In this document: positions 30,054 through 38,594 of the stretch, piece after piece
Numbering within the stretch: position 1 is the stretch's first letter
Layout of the letters: every line of letters begins with the position of its first letter
Assembly (NCBI RefSeq): GCF_014287895.1
Contig: NZ_JACOPP010000022.1
Coordinates: 1 to 51,650 of the forward strand
DNA: 51,650 nucleotides
Reading direction: 5' to 3'
DNA from: Lawsonibacter hominis
GTDB lineage: Bacteria; Bacillota; Clostridia; Oscillospirales; Oscillospiraceae
Notes under the pieces: model-generated
Databases searched by the model: none
Seen by the model: only the letters and a program-made list of their open reading frames with translations
What the model was told of the DNA's origin: nothing
Translations under genes and position numbers: made by a program

Positions 30054-33000
30054 TCACTCCGCATCGGAAACAGGGTTTTCAATCATATTGCCGCCAATGG
30101 TAAAGACCACATCAAGCAGCTTTCCCTCACGTGTCTGGTCAAGGGAGCCATAGCCGATATCCATAGCGGAAGTACACCACGCGGTGGGGTCCTCATTCCA
30201 GTAGCCCTGCAGCTCGACAACAGCAGGGTCACCGGCCTTAGTGCCGGTGGTGTTAACGGAAGCATCAATTGCGCCTGCCAGCATATAGGCATGGTGACCG
30301 GTGCCGATACCTGCGGCGGCGGTGCCGCCCACAGCAACGATTTTGGAGTCTCCGGTGATGTAGATGGTTGTTAAATGGTTTGCGGCTTCATTCGTGTAAC
30401 CGTTATAGCCGGAGCCGATACCGGCGCCATAGCATCCACCTTTTGCTTCCACCGTGGAATCATTGATTGTAATCGTTGACGTATAGCCGTTAGCATTGAT
30501 GAGAGAGCCGCCCACACCGGCACTGTCAGTGCCGCCTTGAATATTGGTCAGCGTGCAGCCGTCTATTTCGATAACGGGATTGCTCCAGTATTGGCCGCCG
30601 ATGGCCGCGGACTTCGCGCCACCCTCTGCCCGCTTTACGGTCGTATTGTTCAGGATAATGGTGTTGCTGGTTGCACTCAGGCCAATACCGATGGCAGCGC
30701 CGCCCTCGGGGGACTTTTTGTGCCATGTATCATCTTCATCGCACACGCTCTTTACCCAGCCGCCCTTGGCATACGCAATGGCAGTGCCCTCAATTTTCAG
30801 CGTGCCGGTCATGTTGCCGCCGATGCCGAAAGCGTGGTTCCCATAGCCCTCGGCGGTCAGGGAGAGCATATCGTGGATGTAGATGGAGCCAACCGTATCC
30901 TTGGCGTTGCCAATACCGCTGCCGTATTTCCCGCTGTTATTTTCTCCGTCGGTCCCGCCATTTCCTAGGGCGGTCAGCGTATCGCCGGTGAGCTCCAAAC
31001 TGGAGCCGGAAGGGACCTCGATGCCGTCGCCGCCAGTGGCCCCGGCGGCGGTGATGCTGCCCTTAACGGTCAGCATCACCGTCCCGTTGATTACAATGGC
31101 GGATTCGACCTCGGTGGAGGGGGCGATGCGGGAACCGTTGGCCGCGCCCACCAGAGTAGTGCTGCCGGTCAGGGTCAGGGAATCGGCGTAGCTTTCGGGG
31201 AGTTTCAGGGTCATGGAACCTTCGGCCTCGGACACATCATTGCCGCTCACCGCTGCACCCAGGTTCCTGCCGACCTCATAGCTGGCATTGACATCCTTTG
31301 CCCCGTAGAAATTGGTCTGCTGGTCCGCGGTAATGTGGGCATGGAAAACCATGTTTCCGGAAACGGCGGTTTCGTTCTGGGCGCAGCCCACAATTCCGCC
31401 CACATCACGGTAGGCGGAGAGGTTCACATCTTTCACGGCGTTCCCGCTGACGGTGTTGCTGCCCTCTCCCAGATAGCCCGCGATGCCCCCAACCTTGTCG
31501 CCGTTGTCGTAGGAGCCGGTCAGGTTGTCCGGGGTGGCGCTGATGGTGGAGTTCTCCACAGTACAGTTTTTGATCTGTCCATAGACATACCCGGCGATAC
31601 CGCCCACATAGCGGTTGCCGTGGATGGTTGCGTTCTTCACGGTCACGCCCTCGATGGAGCCGCTGTTATAGATGGAGCCCGCCACGGCGGCAATCCCGTT
31701 GCTGGTGGAACCAGAGGCGGCACCGTAGGAGACGCTGTCAATGGTCACACCATCCAGAGTGAAATTCCTGGCTGTGCCGTTCAGGGCGCCAAAGAAGCCG
31801 GTGGCTCCGTATTCGACGGCTGCCTCCACGGTCAGATGGGAAATGGTCTTGCCGCTGCCGTCGAAGGTGCCCTGGAACTTATTTGAGCTGTCCGCATTGC
31901 GGCCAATGGGCGTCCACGTCTCGTTATTGAGGTCGATGTCGCTCATCAGAGTCACGGTCATACCGGAATAGGCGGCACCGTTGTTGACGTTGTCCCGGAA
32001 GGTTTTAAGGCCGGCCACGCTGTAAATCCCATAAGCGGAGGCCGCCTCGTCGTAGACGATGCCGTTCTCCGTCCAGTCCTTGCCGTCCACAATGAGCTTG
32101 CCGGTGCCTGCCGTGCTGTACGCAGCGCCGACCAGGCCGTTATAGTAAAAGTCGGTCACATTTGTTTTCGTCACAACATCATAGCTGCTCAAGGTACCGG
32201 TATAAGAGCAGTTGGCCAGGGTAACGTTGGTGTTGTTCTGGTTGTGCCACACACCAGCGATTCCGCCGATCTCATAAGCATCGGAAGAAGAGGAATGATC
32301 TGTGTTGCCGGGCCCGGTCAGATAAACGTTGCCGGAGCAGGCGCAATTTTCAAAGCTGTTATTATAATGGGCGATGCCGACGATTCCGCCCACATCGCTG
32401 GTGGTCCCGTAGACGTCGATGTTGGAGGTCACATTCTTTACGGCGACGCCGCCCTCGCCCATGAAGCCGGCCACGCCGCCCACATAGGTGCGGTAGTATT
32501 CGGAATCCGCCTTGACATAGCTGCCCTGGCTGGCGTTGATGGTCAGGTCGGTCAAGGGGGCATAAGCGTTTTTGCCCAGCATACCGCCTACATAGGCATA
32601 ACCCTCCACCTGGATCGAGCCGGTCAGCGTGAGGTTGGTGTATTTAGAGGTGTAGGGAGTGCCGGCCACGACACCGACATTCAAGTAGCCCTTCACGCTT
32701 GCGTTGCTGATGGTCAGATCTTTGACCTCGCCGTCTGTCGTAAAACCGAACAGTCCAACATTAGTTTCACTCGCCCGGTCAATGGTCAGGTTGGAGATGG
32801 TCTTTTCATTGCCGTCGAAAACACCCTGGAAGGAATGGCTTCCGTCACCGATGGGATTCCAGTTTTCCACGTCGCTCAGGTCAATATGATCCATCAGCGT
32901 CACGGTCAGGTTTTTATAGGTGGTCCCTTTATCGACCGCATTTGCAAAGTCCTGGAGTCCCTCCAGGGTATAGATGTCCAGATTACCGCTTTCGTCGGCG

Positions 33001-34922
33001 GCGCTCTTTACCACCATCAGGCCGCCTGCGGTATCCGCCTCAAAGGCCGCCGTCTTGTCGCCGATCTTGACCGTCAGGCCATCGCCCACGGAGGTCAGCT
33101 TGACGTTCTCCACCGCAGCATACGCCAGCGTGCCGGTCAGGGTCCTGCCGTTGGTATTGAGGATGATGGCCTTGGAAATGGTCAGATCCACATTCTCTGC
33201 ATCTGCCAGCAGGACCACGGCGTCGCCGTCCTCGGCGGCGGCAATGGCACTGGATAGATCGGTGTAATAGACCGCGCCCACGCTGGCCACATAGGTCTCG
33301 GCTTTTTTTGCGCCGCAGGCGGCGCAGGTATAGGTCCCCACATAGGTTTCGGTGTCCAGCACCATCTCGCCCCAAATGTGGCCGACAGACTCGGAATAGC
33401 GGCAGATCTGGCAGTTGTGGACATGCTTGCTGCTGTCGTCGGGATCGGGTGTCCAGTCGTCAAAAGTACAGATCGCCGTTTCCGCTGCGGTGCACCCTGT
33501 TGTCTGGCAGGTGCGGCTGTGGGTGTTTGCACTTTCATCATGTGACCAATCGTTCCAGTTATGGCTGCCGGTGCCGGATTCGCTCCTGCGCTCGATGGAG
33601 CCGCAGACAGCGCAGGTACGGGTCTGCTCGTCCGTGACGCAGGAAGCCGCAGAGGTTTCCCATGCGCCCCAGGTGTGGTCTGCCCGTTCGATTTCTTGGG
33701 TATAGGTGCCGCCGCAGTTATCGCAGGTATATGTCATGATGCCGGTGCTGGAACAGGTAGCCGCTTGGGTTAGTTTGCCCTCGTCCCATTTGTGGCCCAA
33801 TGCAGGGATCTCGACGCTGTTCTGAACCGCTCCGCAGGCCGAGCAGACCTCATACTTCTCGCCTGCCTCCTGGCAGGTGGCGGCCTTCAGCACAGTCTCC
33901 GCATAACTATGTCCGGTGGCCGGAATGGCCTCTGTGTAACTGTCGCCGCAGGAGCAGGTATACGTTTTCACGCCCTCTGTGGTACAGGTGGGCTGGGTGG
34001 TTACCGTCCCGATATAACTGTGCCTGTGGCTGGAGCCGCCGGAGGAACCGCCGCCGCTGTTGCCGGACCAATGGGCGTACAGAGTCAGGTCCGCGATAAT
34101 CGCATCATCAAAATCAAACTTCGTGCCGCCGGTCGTTTTGGTGTACCAGCCGTCAAAGTCATAGCCGCTGCGGGTCGGATTCTTAGGCTTCTCAACAGTC
34201 TCGCCAGCATCGACCTTCACAGTCTCGTAAGTACCCTTGCTGCCATAGTTATACTCGAAGGTAACAGTGAACTCACCTTCCGTCTCAATACCGCCCAGGA
34301 TCTCTTCGCAGAAACGATACAGGATCACTGCGGCCTGTGCGCGGGTGGCGCTGCCTTGTGGAGAAAGGGTAGTGTCACTGGTGCCGTTCACCAGGCCGGA
34401 ATGATTGGCCCACTGCATGGCGACACGGGCATAGCTGCTGATGCTGGATGCGTCCGAATAGCCGGACAGGTCGGCGGCTCCGCTCACATCATACTCCTTA
34501 TACGCGGCGTAGCGGTACAGAATGGCCGCCATCTGCTCCCGGGTGATGGGGTCGTTGGGGCCGAACCTGCCGTTCCCATAGCCGCCTACAATGCCGTTTG
34601 CTGAGGCCCATTCCACGGCGTCGGTATAATACCGGCCTGCCGTCACATCCGCAAAGGTACCCGATGTGGATACGGCGGGGGTGCCCTCCAGCCGGTGGAG
34701 GATGGTCACGATCATGCCGCGGGTGGTCGTGGTGTCCGGGCTGAAGGTCGTGGCGCTGGTGCCGCTCATCAGCCCGTTTTCATAGACATACTGCACTTCA
34801 TCATAATACCAGTCTGTTGACTGGACATCCCCGAAGGGGGAGACGCTGGCCGCTGCTGCAGATGCAGGCAAAAAGGTCATTGCCATGCAAAGCACAAGCA
34901 GGCTTGACAGGAATCGTTTCAT
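30054..34922 (-). CDS. Giant S-layer-homology protein with Cys-rich repeats and beta-helix
   Basis: 1,622 residues, exported. Signal peptide 1-~25 (LPASAAAA). Three SLH domains follow at about 28-80, 88-140 and 152-205 (TTRGMIVTILHRLEG, ITREQMAAILYRYAA, ATRAQAAVILYRF). Then come an InlB-type repeat (~217-286, ending DLTLYAHWSG), a Gly/Ser linker, a ~250-residue module of CxxC pairs (YTCSCGDSYTEAIPATGH, YTCDNCGGTYTQEI) resembling zinc-ribbon or cell-surface Cys/His repeats, and ~1,000 residues of GLUG-like beta-helix (VGGIAGYVYGQIKNCTVENS). SLH domains bind pyruvylated wall polymer, made by CsaB (encoded at 18-20 kb). Likely an adhesin or surface scaffold. GGAG lies 8 nt upstream of ATG. Confidence 0.93.
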   Translation of the reverse strand: MKRFLSSLLVLCMAMTFLPASAAAASVSPFGDVQSTDWYYDEVQYVYENGLMSGTSATTFSPDTTTTRGMIVTILHRLEGTPAVSTSGTFADVTAGRYYTDAVEWASANGIVGGYGNGRFGPNDPITREQMAAILYRYAAYKEYDVSGAADLSGYSDASSISSYARVAMQWANHSGLVNGTSDTTLSPQGSATRAQAAVILYRFCEEILGGIETEGEFTVTFEYNYGSKGTYETVKVDAGETVEKPKNPTRSGYDFDGWYTKTTGGTKFDFDDAIIADLTLYAHWSGNSGGGSSGGSSHRHSYIGTVTTQPTCTTEGVKTYTCSCGDSYTEAIPATGHSYAETVLKAATCQEAGEKYEVCSACGAVQNSVEIPALGHKWDEGKLTQAATCSSTGIMTYTCDNCGGTYTQEIERADHTWGAWETSAASCVTDEQTRTCAVCGSIERRSESGTGSHNWNDWSHDESANTHSRTCQTTGCTAAETAICTFDDWTPDPDDSSKHVHNCQICRYSESVGHIWGEMVLDTETYVGTYTCAACGAKKAETYVASVGAVYYTDLSSAIAAAEDGDAVVLLADAENVDLTISKAIILNTNGRTLTGTLAYAAVENVKLTSVGDGLTVKIGDKTAAFEADTAGGLMVVKSAADESGNLDIYTLEGLQDFANAVDKGTTYKNLTVTLMDHIDLSDVENWNPIGDGSHSFQGVFDGNEKTISNLTIDRASETNVGLFGFTTDGEVKDLTISNASVKGYLNVGVVAGTPYTSKYTNLTLTGSIQVEGYAYVGGMLGKNAYAPLTDLTINASQGSYVKADSEYYRTYVGGVAGFMGEGGVAVKNVTSNIDVYGTTSDVGGIVGIAHYNNSFENCACSGNVYLTGPGNTDHSSSSDAYEIGGIAGVWHNQNNTNVTLANCSYTGTLSSYDVVTKTNVTDFYYNGLVGAAYSTAGTGKLIVDGKDWTENGIVYDEAASAYGIYSVAGLKTFRDNVNNGAAYSGMTVTLMSDIDLNNETWTPIGRNADSSNKFQGTFDGSGKTISHLTVEAAVEYGATGFFGALNGTARNFTLDGVTIDSVSYGAASGSTSNGIAAVAGSIYNSGSIEGVTVKNATIHGNRYVGGIAGYVYGQIKNCTVENSTISATPDNLTGSYDNGDKVGGIAGYLGEGSNTVSGNAVKDVNLSAYRDVGGIVGCAQNETAVSGNMVFHAHITADQQTNFYGAKDVNASYEVGRNLGAAVSGNDVSEAEGSMTLKLPESYADSLTLTGSTTLVGAANGSRIAPSTEVESAIVINGTVMLTVKGSITAAGATGGDGIEVPSGSSLELTGDTLTALGNGGTDGENNSGKYGSGIGNAKDTVGSIYIHDMLSLTAEGYGNHAFGIGGNMTGTLKIEGTAIAYAKGGWVKSVCDEDDTWHKKSPEGGAAIGIGLSATSNTIILNNTTVKRAEGGAKSAAIGGQYWSNPVIEIDGCTLTNIQGGTDSAGVGGSLINANGYTSTITINDSTVEAKGGCYGAGIGSGYNGYTNEAANHLTTIYITGDSKIVAVGGTAAAGIGTGHHAYMLAGAIDASVNTTGTKAGDPAVVELQGYWNEDPTAWCTSAMDIGYGSLDQTREGKLLDVVFTIGGNMIENPVSDAE

Positions 34923-34935
34923 GTTTTTCGCTCCT

Positions 34936-35208
34936 TCATTTGCGTATTTTTTGCCCCGCGCTCCGGGGCTGGGATAACGAATCGATCAGACGCGCTTTTG
35001 CATCCTCCGGCGTCTGCCGGGGCGGTTCATTGATCAGGTATTGCAGCGCATCGTTCCACTCCGCCAGACTTGCTTCCTCCGGGCCGATCTTTTTCAGGGC
35101 CCGTACCAGCCGCACCTGCTGGATGCCGTCCAGAAACCGCAGGTCGGAAAGATACTCGCATCCAATCCTGACCGCCAGGGCGTCCAACAGGGAAATCGTT
35201 ACCTTCAG
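34936..35208 (-). CDS. Small hypothetical protein, apparent CTG start
   Basis: 90 residues (KVTISLLDALAVRIGCEYLS ... LVRALKKIGPEEASLAEWND), acidic, no membrane segment or known motif. No ATG/GTG/TTG fits well. CTG 35208 follows GGGAGGAGG by 7 nt and overlaps the stop of an upstream frame as CTGA. The next in-frame TTG (SLLDAL region) would cut into the well-ordered sequence. Its stop is 14 nt before the SLH gene. Family not recognised. The longer frame extending to 35505 has low-complexity upstream sequence that I do not believe. Confidence 0.5.
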   Translation of the reverse strand: MKVTISLLDALAVRIGCEYLSDLRFLDGIQQVRLVRALKKIGPEEASLAEWNDALQYLINEPPRQTPEDAKARLIDSLSQPRSAGQKIRK

Positions 35209-35560
35209 AGTCTCGCCTCCTCCCGCTGCCAGCCGATGGTGAGCGGTTCTGTCTCTACATCCGGCCAAGGGCTTGCCCCGCCGGCAAGTCCATACCGGCC
35301 CGGATACCTGCCTGAGTCTCCAGGATCCATTTGCGCAGGCGCCGGGGCTTTCCCCCGTCACAAAGAGCGGACCGGGCTGTATGTCCGCACCCCACGCAAA
35401 GTCAATGTCAGCTCCTCCACGGGCCGCGCTCTGGGCCGATGGCTCGGCACAATCGTCTTTACCGTCCTTACTCCTGCCACCTGCTCGCCCTCCCTTATCA
35501 ACCAAATCAACATTTGGTCCTTTCTCATGGGGCGGATTTGGGGATAAGCGGAGAAACGAG
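35209..35560 (-). other. Coding-like sequence scattered over three frames
   Basis: Upstream of the small gene the minus strand has protein-like segments in different frames: MRKDQMLIWLIREGEQVAGV ... LTLRGVRTYSPVRSL, then KPRRLRKWILETQAGIRAGM, then PDVETEPLTIGWQREEARL. The last ends in the TGA that overlaps CTG 35208. Joined by two frameshifts, these could be one decayed gene of ~110 residues. Family not recognised. Confidence 0.35.
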
Positions 35561-35606
35561 GCAAAAATAAAACGTCTGTTCCCCCATTCAAAGGGGAAAC
35601 GGACGT
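35560..35606 (-). terminator. Rho-independent terminator downstream of the integrase
   Basis: On the minus strand a stem of ~13 bp with minor imperfections (35593-35606 with 35572-35585) has a ~7-nt loop and is followed by TTTTATTTTTG. It lies ~165 nt beyond the integrase stop. Confidence 0.7.
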
Positions 35607-35771
35607 GAAAAAGTAAGGCCGCAGAAAATGGAACCGTGCGGCCTGGATTTTTGCACGCAAAAGCCTGAAACTGCCTTGCATTTCAAGGATCAGGATGGTA
35701 TAATTTGTGTACGATATGTAGCCGAAAACAGCGGGATGTCTGCGGCTTTTGCGGCGAAATGTTGAATTTGC

Positions 35772-36614
35772 CTATGAGACCAACCCCAGACGGTCGAGCT
35801 GCTTCACTTGCTCGGCCCCGGTAGTCAGGAGATAGACGCGCGTGGTTTCGATGCTGGAGTGGCCCAGCACATCCGCCAACTTGGCAATATCCTTGTAGGC
35901 CCGGTAATACGTCGTTGCGAATAGGTGCCGCAGGTTGTGCGGAAAGACCTTCTCCGGGGCCACACCGGCCGCCTTACACAGCCGTTTCATTTCCGCCCAG
36001 ATCTGCCGTCTCGACAAACTTTTTCCGCTTCGGGTGACAAAGAGCTCACCAGAAGCGATTTTTTCTTTTCGGGCGTACTTCAACAGCTTCCGGCACAGCT
36101 TATTGGGCAGCAGAATTACCCGGATTTTACCTTTCAGCGTGATTTCCGCCCGGCCCCGCTGGGCGGCCTCCACGGTAAGATACTTTACCTCGCTGACCCG
36201 GACGCCGGTACCGCAGATCGCCTCCATCAGCAGGGCAAGGCGCTCTTTGCCGCTGGCCCTGGCCGTATCTACGAGCAGGTCATACTCAGGCCGGGTCAGT
36301 TCCCGGGTGGAATCCCGGAACATCCTGCGCTGCACCTTCAGGAACTTTACCCGGAAGTCCCGGCCCTGGAAGCGAAACAGGCTGTTGATTGCGGCCAGCA
36401 TGGAATTGACCGTGGCGGGAGCATGGTTGGTGGAAACCAGATGCTCCTTCCAGGCAGCCGCAAGGTCTTTTGTCACGGTCCGCTCCTCCAGCCATGCGGC
36501 AAAGGACCGCACGTCCCGCAAATATTTTTCGATGGTGCCGGGCGCGTGTTCCTCCGAGCGCAGATACAGGGCATAGGCCGCAATGGTCTCTGGGGTCAGT
36601 CTGTTTATATCCAT
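35772..36614 (-). CDS. Tyrosine recombinase / phage-type integrase
   Basis: 280 residues. An N-terminal SAM-like core-binding domain (APGTIEKYLRDVRSFAAWLE) is followed by the catalytic domain. The active site reads Arg in GTGVRVSEVKYLTVEA, then FPHNLRHLFATTYY (HxxR), then LGHSSIETTRVYLLTTG, where the Tyr is the nucleophile. It is XerC/D-sized and could be an element integrase or a site-specific inversion enzyme. GGAGG is 8 nt before ATG. It is followed by a terminator and adjoins a serine-recombinase fragment, marking a mobile-element scar. No att sites were identified by eye. Confidence 0.9.
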   Translation of the reverse strand: MDINRLTPETIAAYALYLRSEEHAPGTIEKYLRDVRSFAAWLEERTVTKDLAAAWKEHLVSTNHAPATVNSMLAAINSLFRFQGRDFRVKFLKVQRRMFRDSTRELTRPEYDLLVDTARASGKERLALLMEAICGTGVRVSEVKYLTVEAAQRGRAEITLKGKIRVILLPNKLCRKLLKYARKEKIASGELFVTRSGKSLSRRQIWAEMKRLCKAAGVAPEKVFPHNLRHLFATTYYRAYKDIAKLADVLGHSSIETTRVYLLTTGAEQVKQLDRLGLVS

Positions 36615-36699
36615 TCAAAAAGCCTCCGATCGTTGTGGTACCTGTATTTTACCGGATTCAAGGGGGACTATACGGATAGAGGTACTGGCTGCGTATGGG

Positions 36700-36983
36700 G
36701 ATATGACCGCCAAACAACCACGCTGACCGCTGTACTGGAAAAGCTGACGGCGGAGCGGGCTGAACTGGCAAGCGGCGTGGACAATGAACACCCGGCGCTG
36801 GCGGCCGTTATGAAGTACCAGAACATCGAATGTCTGACCCGTGACATTCTGGTGGAGCTGCTAGACCACATCAAGGTTTACGAAAACGGTAATATCAGCG
36901 TCCGCTTCAAGTTTGCCGACGAGCTTCGTAAAATCGTCGAGTACATCGAACTCAACGCCGAACCCCACGCACAGGTTGTTTGA
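36700..36983 (+). pseudogene. Serine recombinase C-terminal fragment (DUF4368-like)
   Basis: About 90 residues, YDRQTTTLTAVLEKLTAERA through VMKYQNIECLTRDILVELLD to VRFKFADELRKIVEYIELNA. This matches the coiled-coil and C-terminal end of large Tn-associated serine recombinases. The catalytic resolvase and recombinase domains are missing, and there is no start codon with a ribosome site. A relic of a conjugative or mobilisable element. The following 36984-37375 contains no gene I can support. Confidence 0.7.
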
Positions 36984-37375
36984 GCAGGTTCTACCCCACC
37001 GCGACAGCCTGTTTTCCTAATAGCGGTAATCATATGGAAAGAGCACCCCAAATAAAAGACCGCTGCGTTACAACGATCTTGCGTTTGGGATGCCGGGGCG
37101 GTTTGAAACATTATGGTTCAAGCCGCCGGGTTCCGTCTTGAACGACTGGAATACGGCTGGCGCAATAAGCGTACCGTTCAAGAGCGCGGCGGTATCCGGG
37201 AGAGAGCGCCGTGTTTGGGGAGCCTCCCCGAAAGCGTTTGGCGGCCCGGTCTGCCAAAACAGCGCGTACGGCCACACCCGCTCTGCTGCCCGGCGCGCGG
37301 ACAGGAAACAGCGGCGGATACAGGCCTGTCTCTGATTCGGACGGGAAACCGTCCAGCCAGGGAGGAAAACGGACG

Positions 37376-37984
37376 ATGAAAGAATCGAAAATTTATCCCC
37401 GGACGGGGGATCGCCAGACGGTCTATCTGAAACAGGTCGTTACTGATCCCGGCATCACCGTGGGCGATTATACCATGTACAACGACTTCGTAAATGACCC
37501 TGCGGAATTTGAAAAGAACAATGTCTTGTACCACTATCCCATCAACCATGACCGGCTTGTGATTGGTAAATTCTGCTCCATTGCCTGCGGAACCAAATTC
37601 CTCTTTAACAGCGCCAACCGCAGCCGGACCTCGCTCTCTACATACTCCTTTCCCATCTTCTTTGAGGAGTGGGGGCTCAGCCGGGAGCGTGTGGACGACG
37701 CATGGGACAACAAAGGAGATATTGTCGTCGGCAGCGATGTCTGGATTGGATTTGAGGCGGTCGTTCTGGCGGGCGTGACCATCGGAGATGGGGCCATTAT
37801 CGGCGCCCGGGCTGTCGTGACAAACGATGTTGCGCCCTATACCATCGTGGGCGGCGTCCCGGCCAAGCCGATCCAAAAGCGGTTTTCCGACGCAGTCGCT
37901 TCTACCTTGCTTGCGCTGCGGTGGGGATTGGCCGGAGGAAAGGATCGCCGCCAACCTGAGTGCGATCCAGTCGGGACGCATTGA
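37376..37984 (+). pseudogene. CatB/Vat-like hexapeptide acetyltransferase, 3' frameshift
   Basis: 202 residues as read. Left-handed beta-helix acetyltransferase of the xenobiotic (XAT) class: YPINHDRLVIGKFCSIACGT holds the catalytic His region, and VVGSDVWIGFEAVVLAGVTI then IIGARAVVTNDVAPYTIVGG are hexapeptide turns. After LLALRW the frame slips. A 2-nt deletion at about 37922-37925 turns the expected W-DWPEERIAANLSAIQSGRID ending at TAA 37995-37997 into an unrelated tail. The catalytic core is intact, so it may still work. GGAGG is upstream. Relatives acetylate chloramphenicol or streptogramins, but many have other substrates. Confidence 0.82.
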
Positions 37985-38021
37985 CCAGATCCGGTAAATA
38001 TTGAAAAGAGCCAGATGAAAC

Positions 38022-38066
38022 GCCGCAGAGCCAAACACGACAAACCGTCGTATTTGGCTCTGCGGC
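38022..38066. terminator. 20-bp hairpin downstream of the CatB-like gene
   Basis: 38022-38041 pairs with 38047-38066 over 20 bp with one mismatch and a 5-nt loop. It lies 25 nt past the ancestral stop of the CatB-like gene. No T-run follows. The remaining 38067-38420 is AT-richer DNA in which I see no gene. Confidence 0.55.
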
Positions 38067-38420
38067 ATTGCGTTGCGTTCAATTGCTTAATCGGTCCAAA
38101 AGCCCGCCCGGCTAACAGGGTCAATCCGGCGGCGAATGGGAAATAGGGCAGCACATAAATTTTAGGCATCACCGGACAATTCCCCACGCACGTCCTGGCG
38201 GCCAATTTGCCCCACAAATGCGTTGCAAAACCTTGCAATACACAAAGTATTCCTGCGGTTTTACGCCTTTTTGCGGCACAAATTTTCGCGCCAATCCGCA
38301 CGCGTTGAATCATGCGGTAATGCCTTAATTTCGTGCGCCTGCGCGTCGCTGTGTCACGCAAGACCGACTTTGGCAACGGATTAATTTTGTTTTGAAGCGG
38401 CCATTTGCAATTATTAATTG

Positions 38421-38449
38421 TTGAATAGGACAATTAAGTTTAGTATAAT
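38421..38449 (+). promoter_or_regulatory. Promoter of the GGDEF gene
   Basis: TTGAAT (38421-38426) and a perfect TATAAT (38444-38449) with a 17-nt spacer, about 145 nt upstream of the GGDEF start. The leader shows no c-di-GMP riboswitch core that I recognise. Confidence 0.7.
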
Positions 38450-38594
38450 CATTTTGAAAGATATAGAAGCAAAGTAGAATTGACCGGGCTGAGCATGAGA
38501 GATACTGCAGATGAGCAGGCGGAAAACGGAAGTGTTCAAACAAACTGCATTACACCATTGGTGAATAAACTTTATACAAGATGGACGATAGGAA

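Noticed and set aside
32244..33257. Plus-strand frame of 337 codons inside the SLH gene
   Set aside because: It mirrors the repetitive beta-helix codons and has no ribosome site or motif.
37021..37375. Possible gene between the recombinase tail and the CatB-like gene
   Set aside because: Short frames on both strands have no ribosome sites, motifs or recognisable homology.
38450..38594. c-di-GMP riboswitch in the GGDEF leader
   Set aside because: I looked for the conserved GEMM core and tetraloop-receptor pattern and did not find it.
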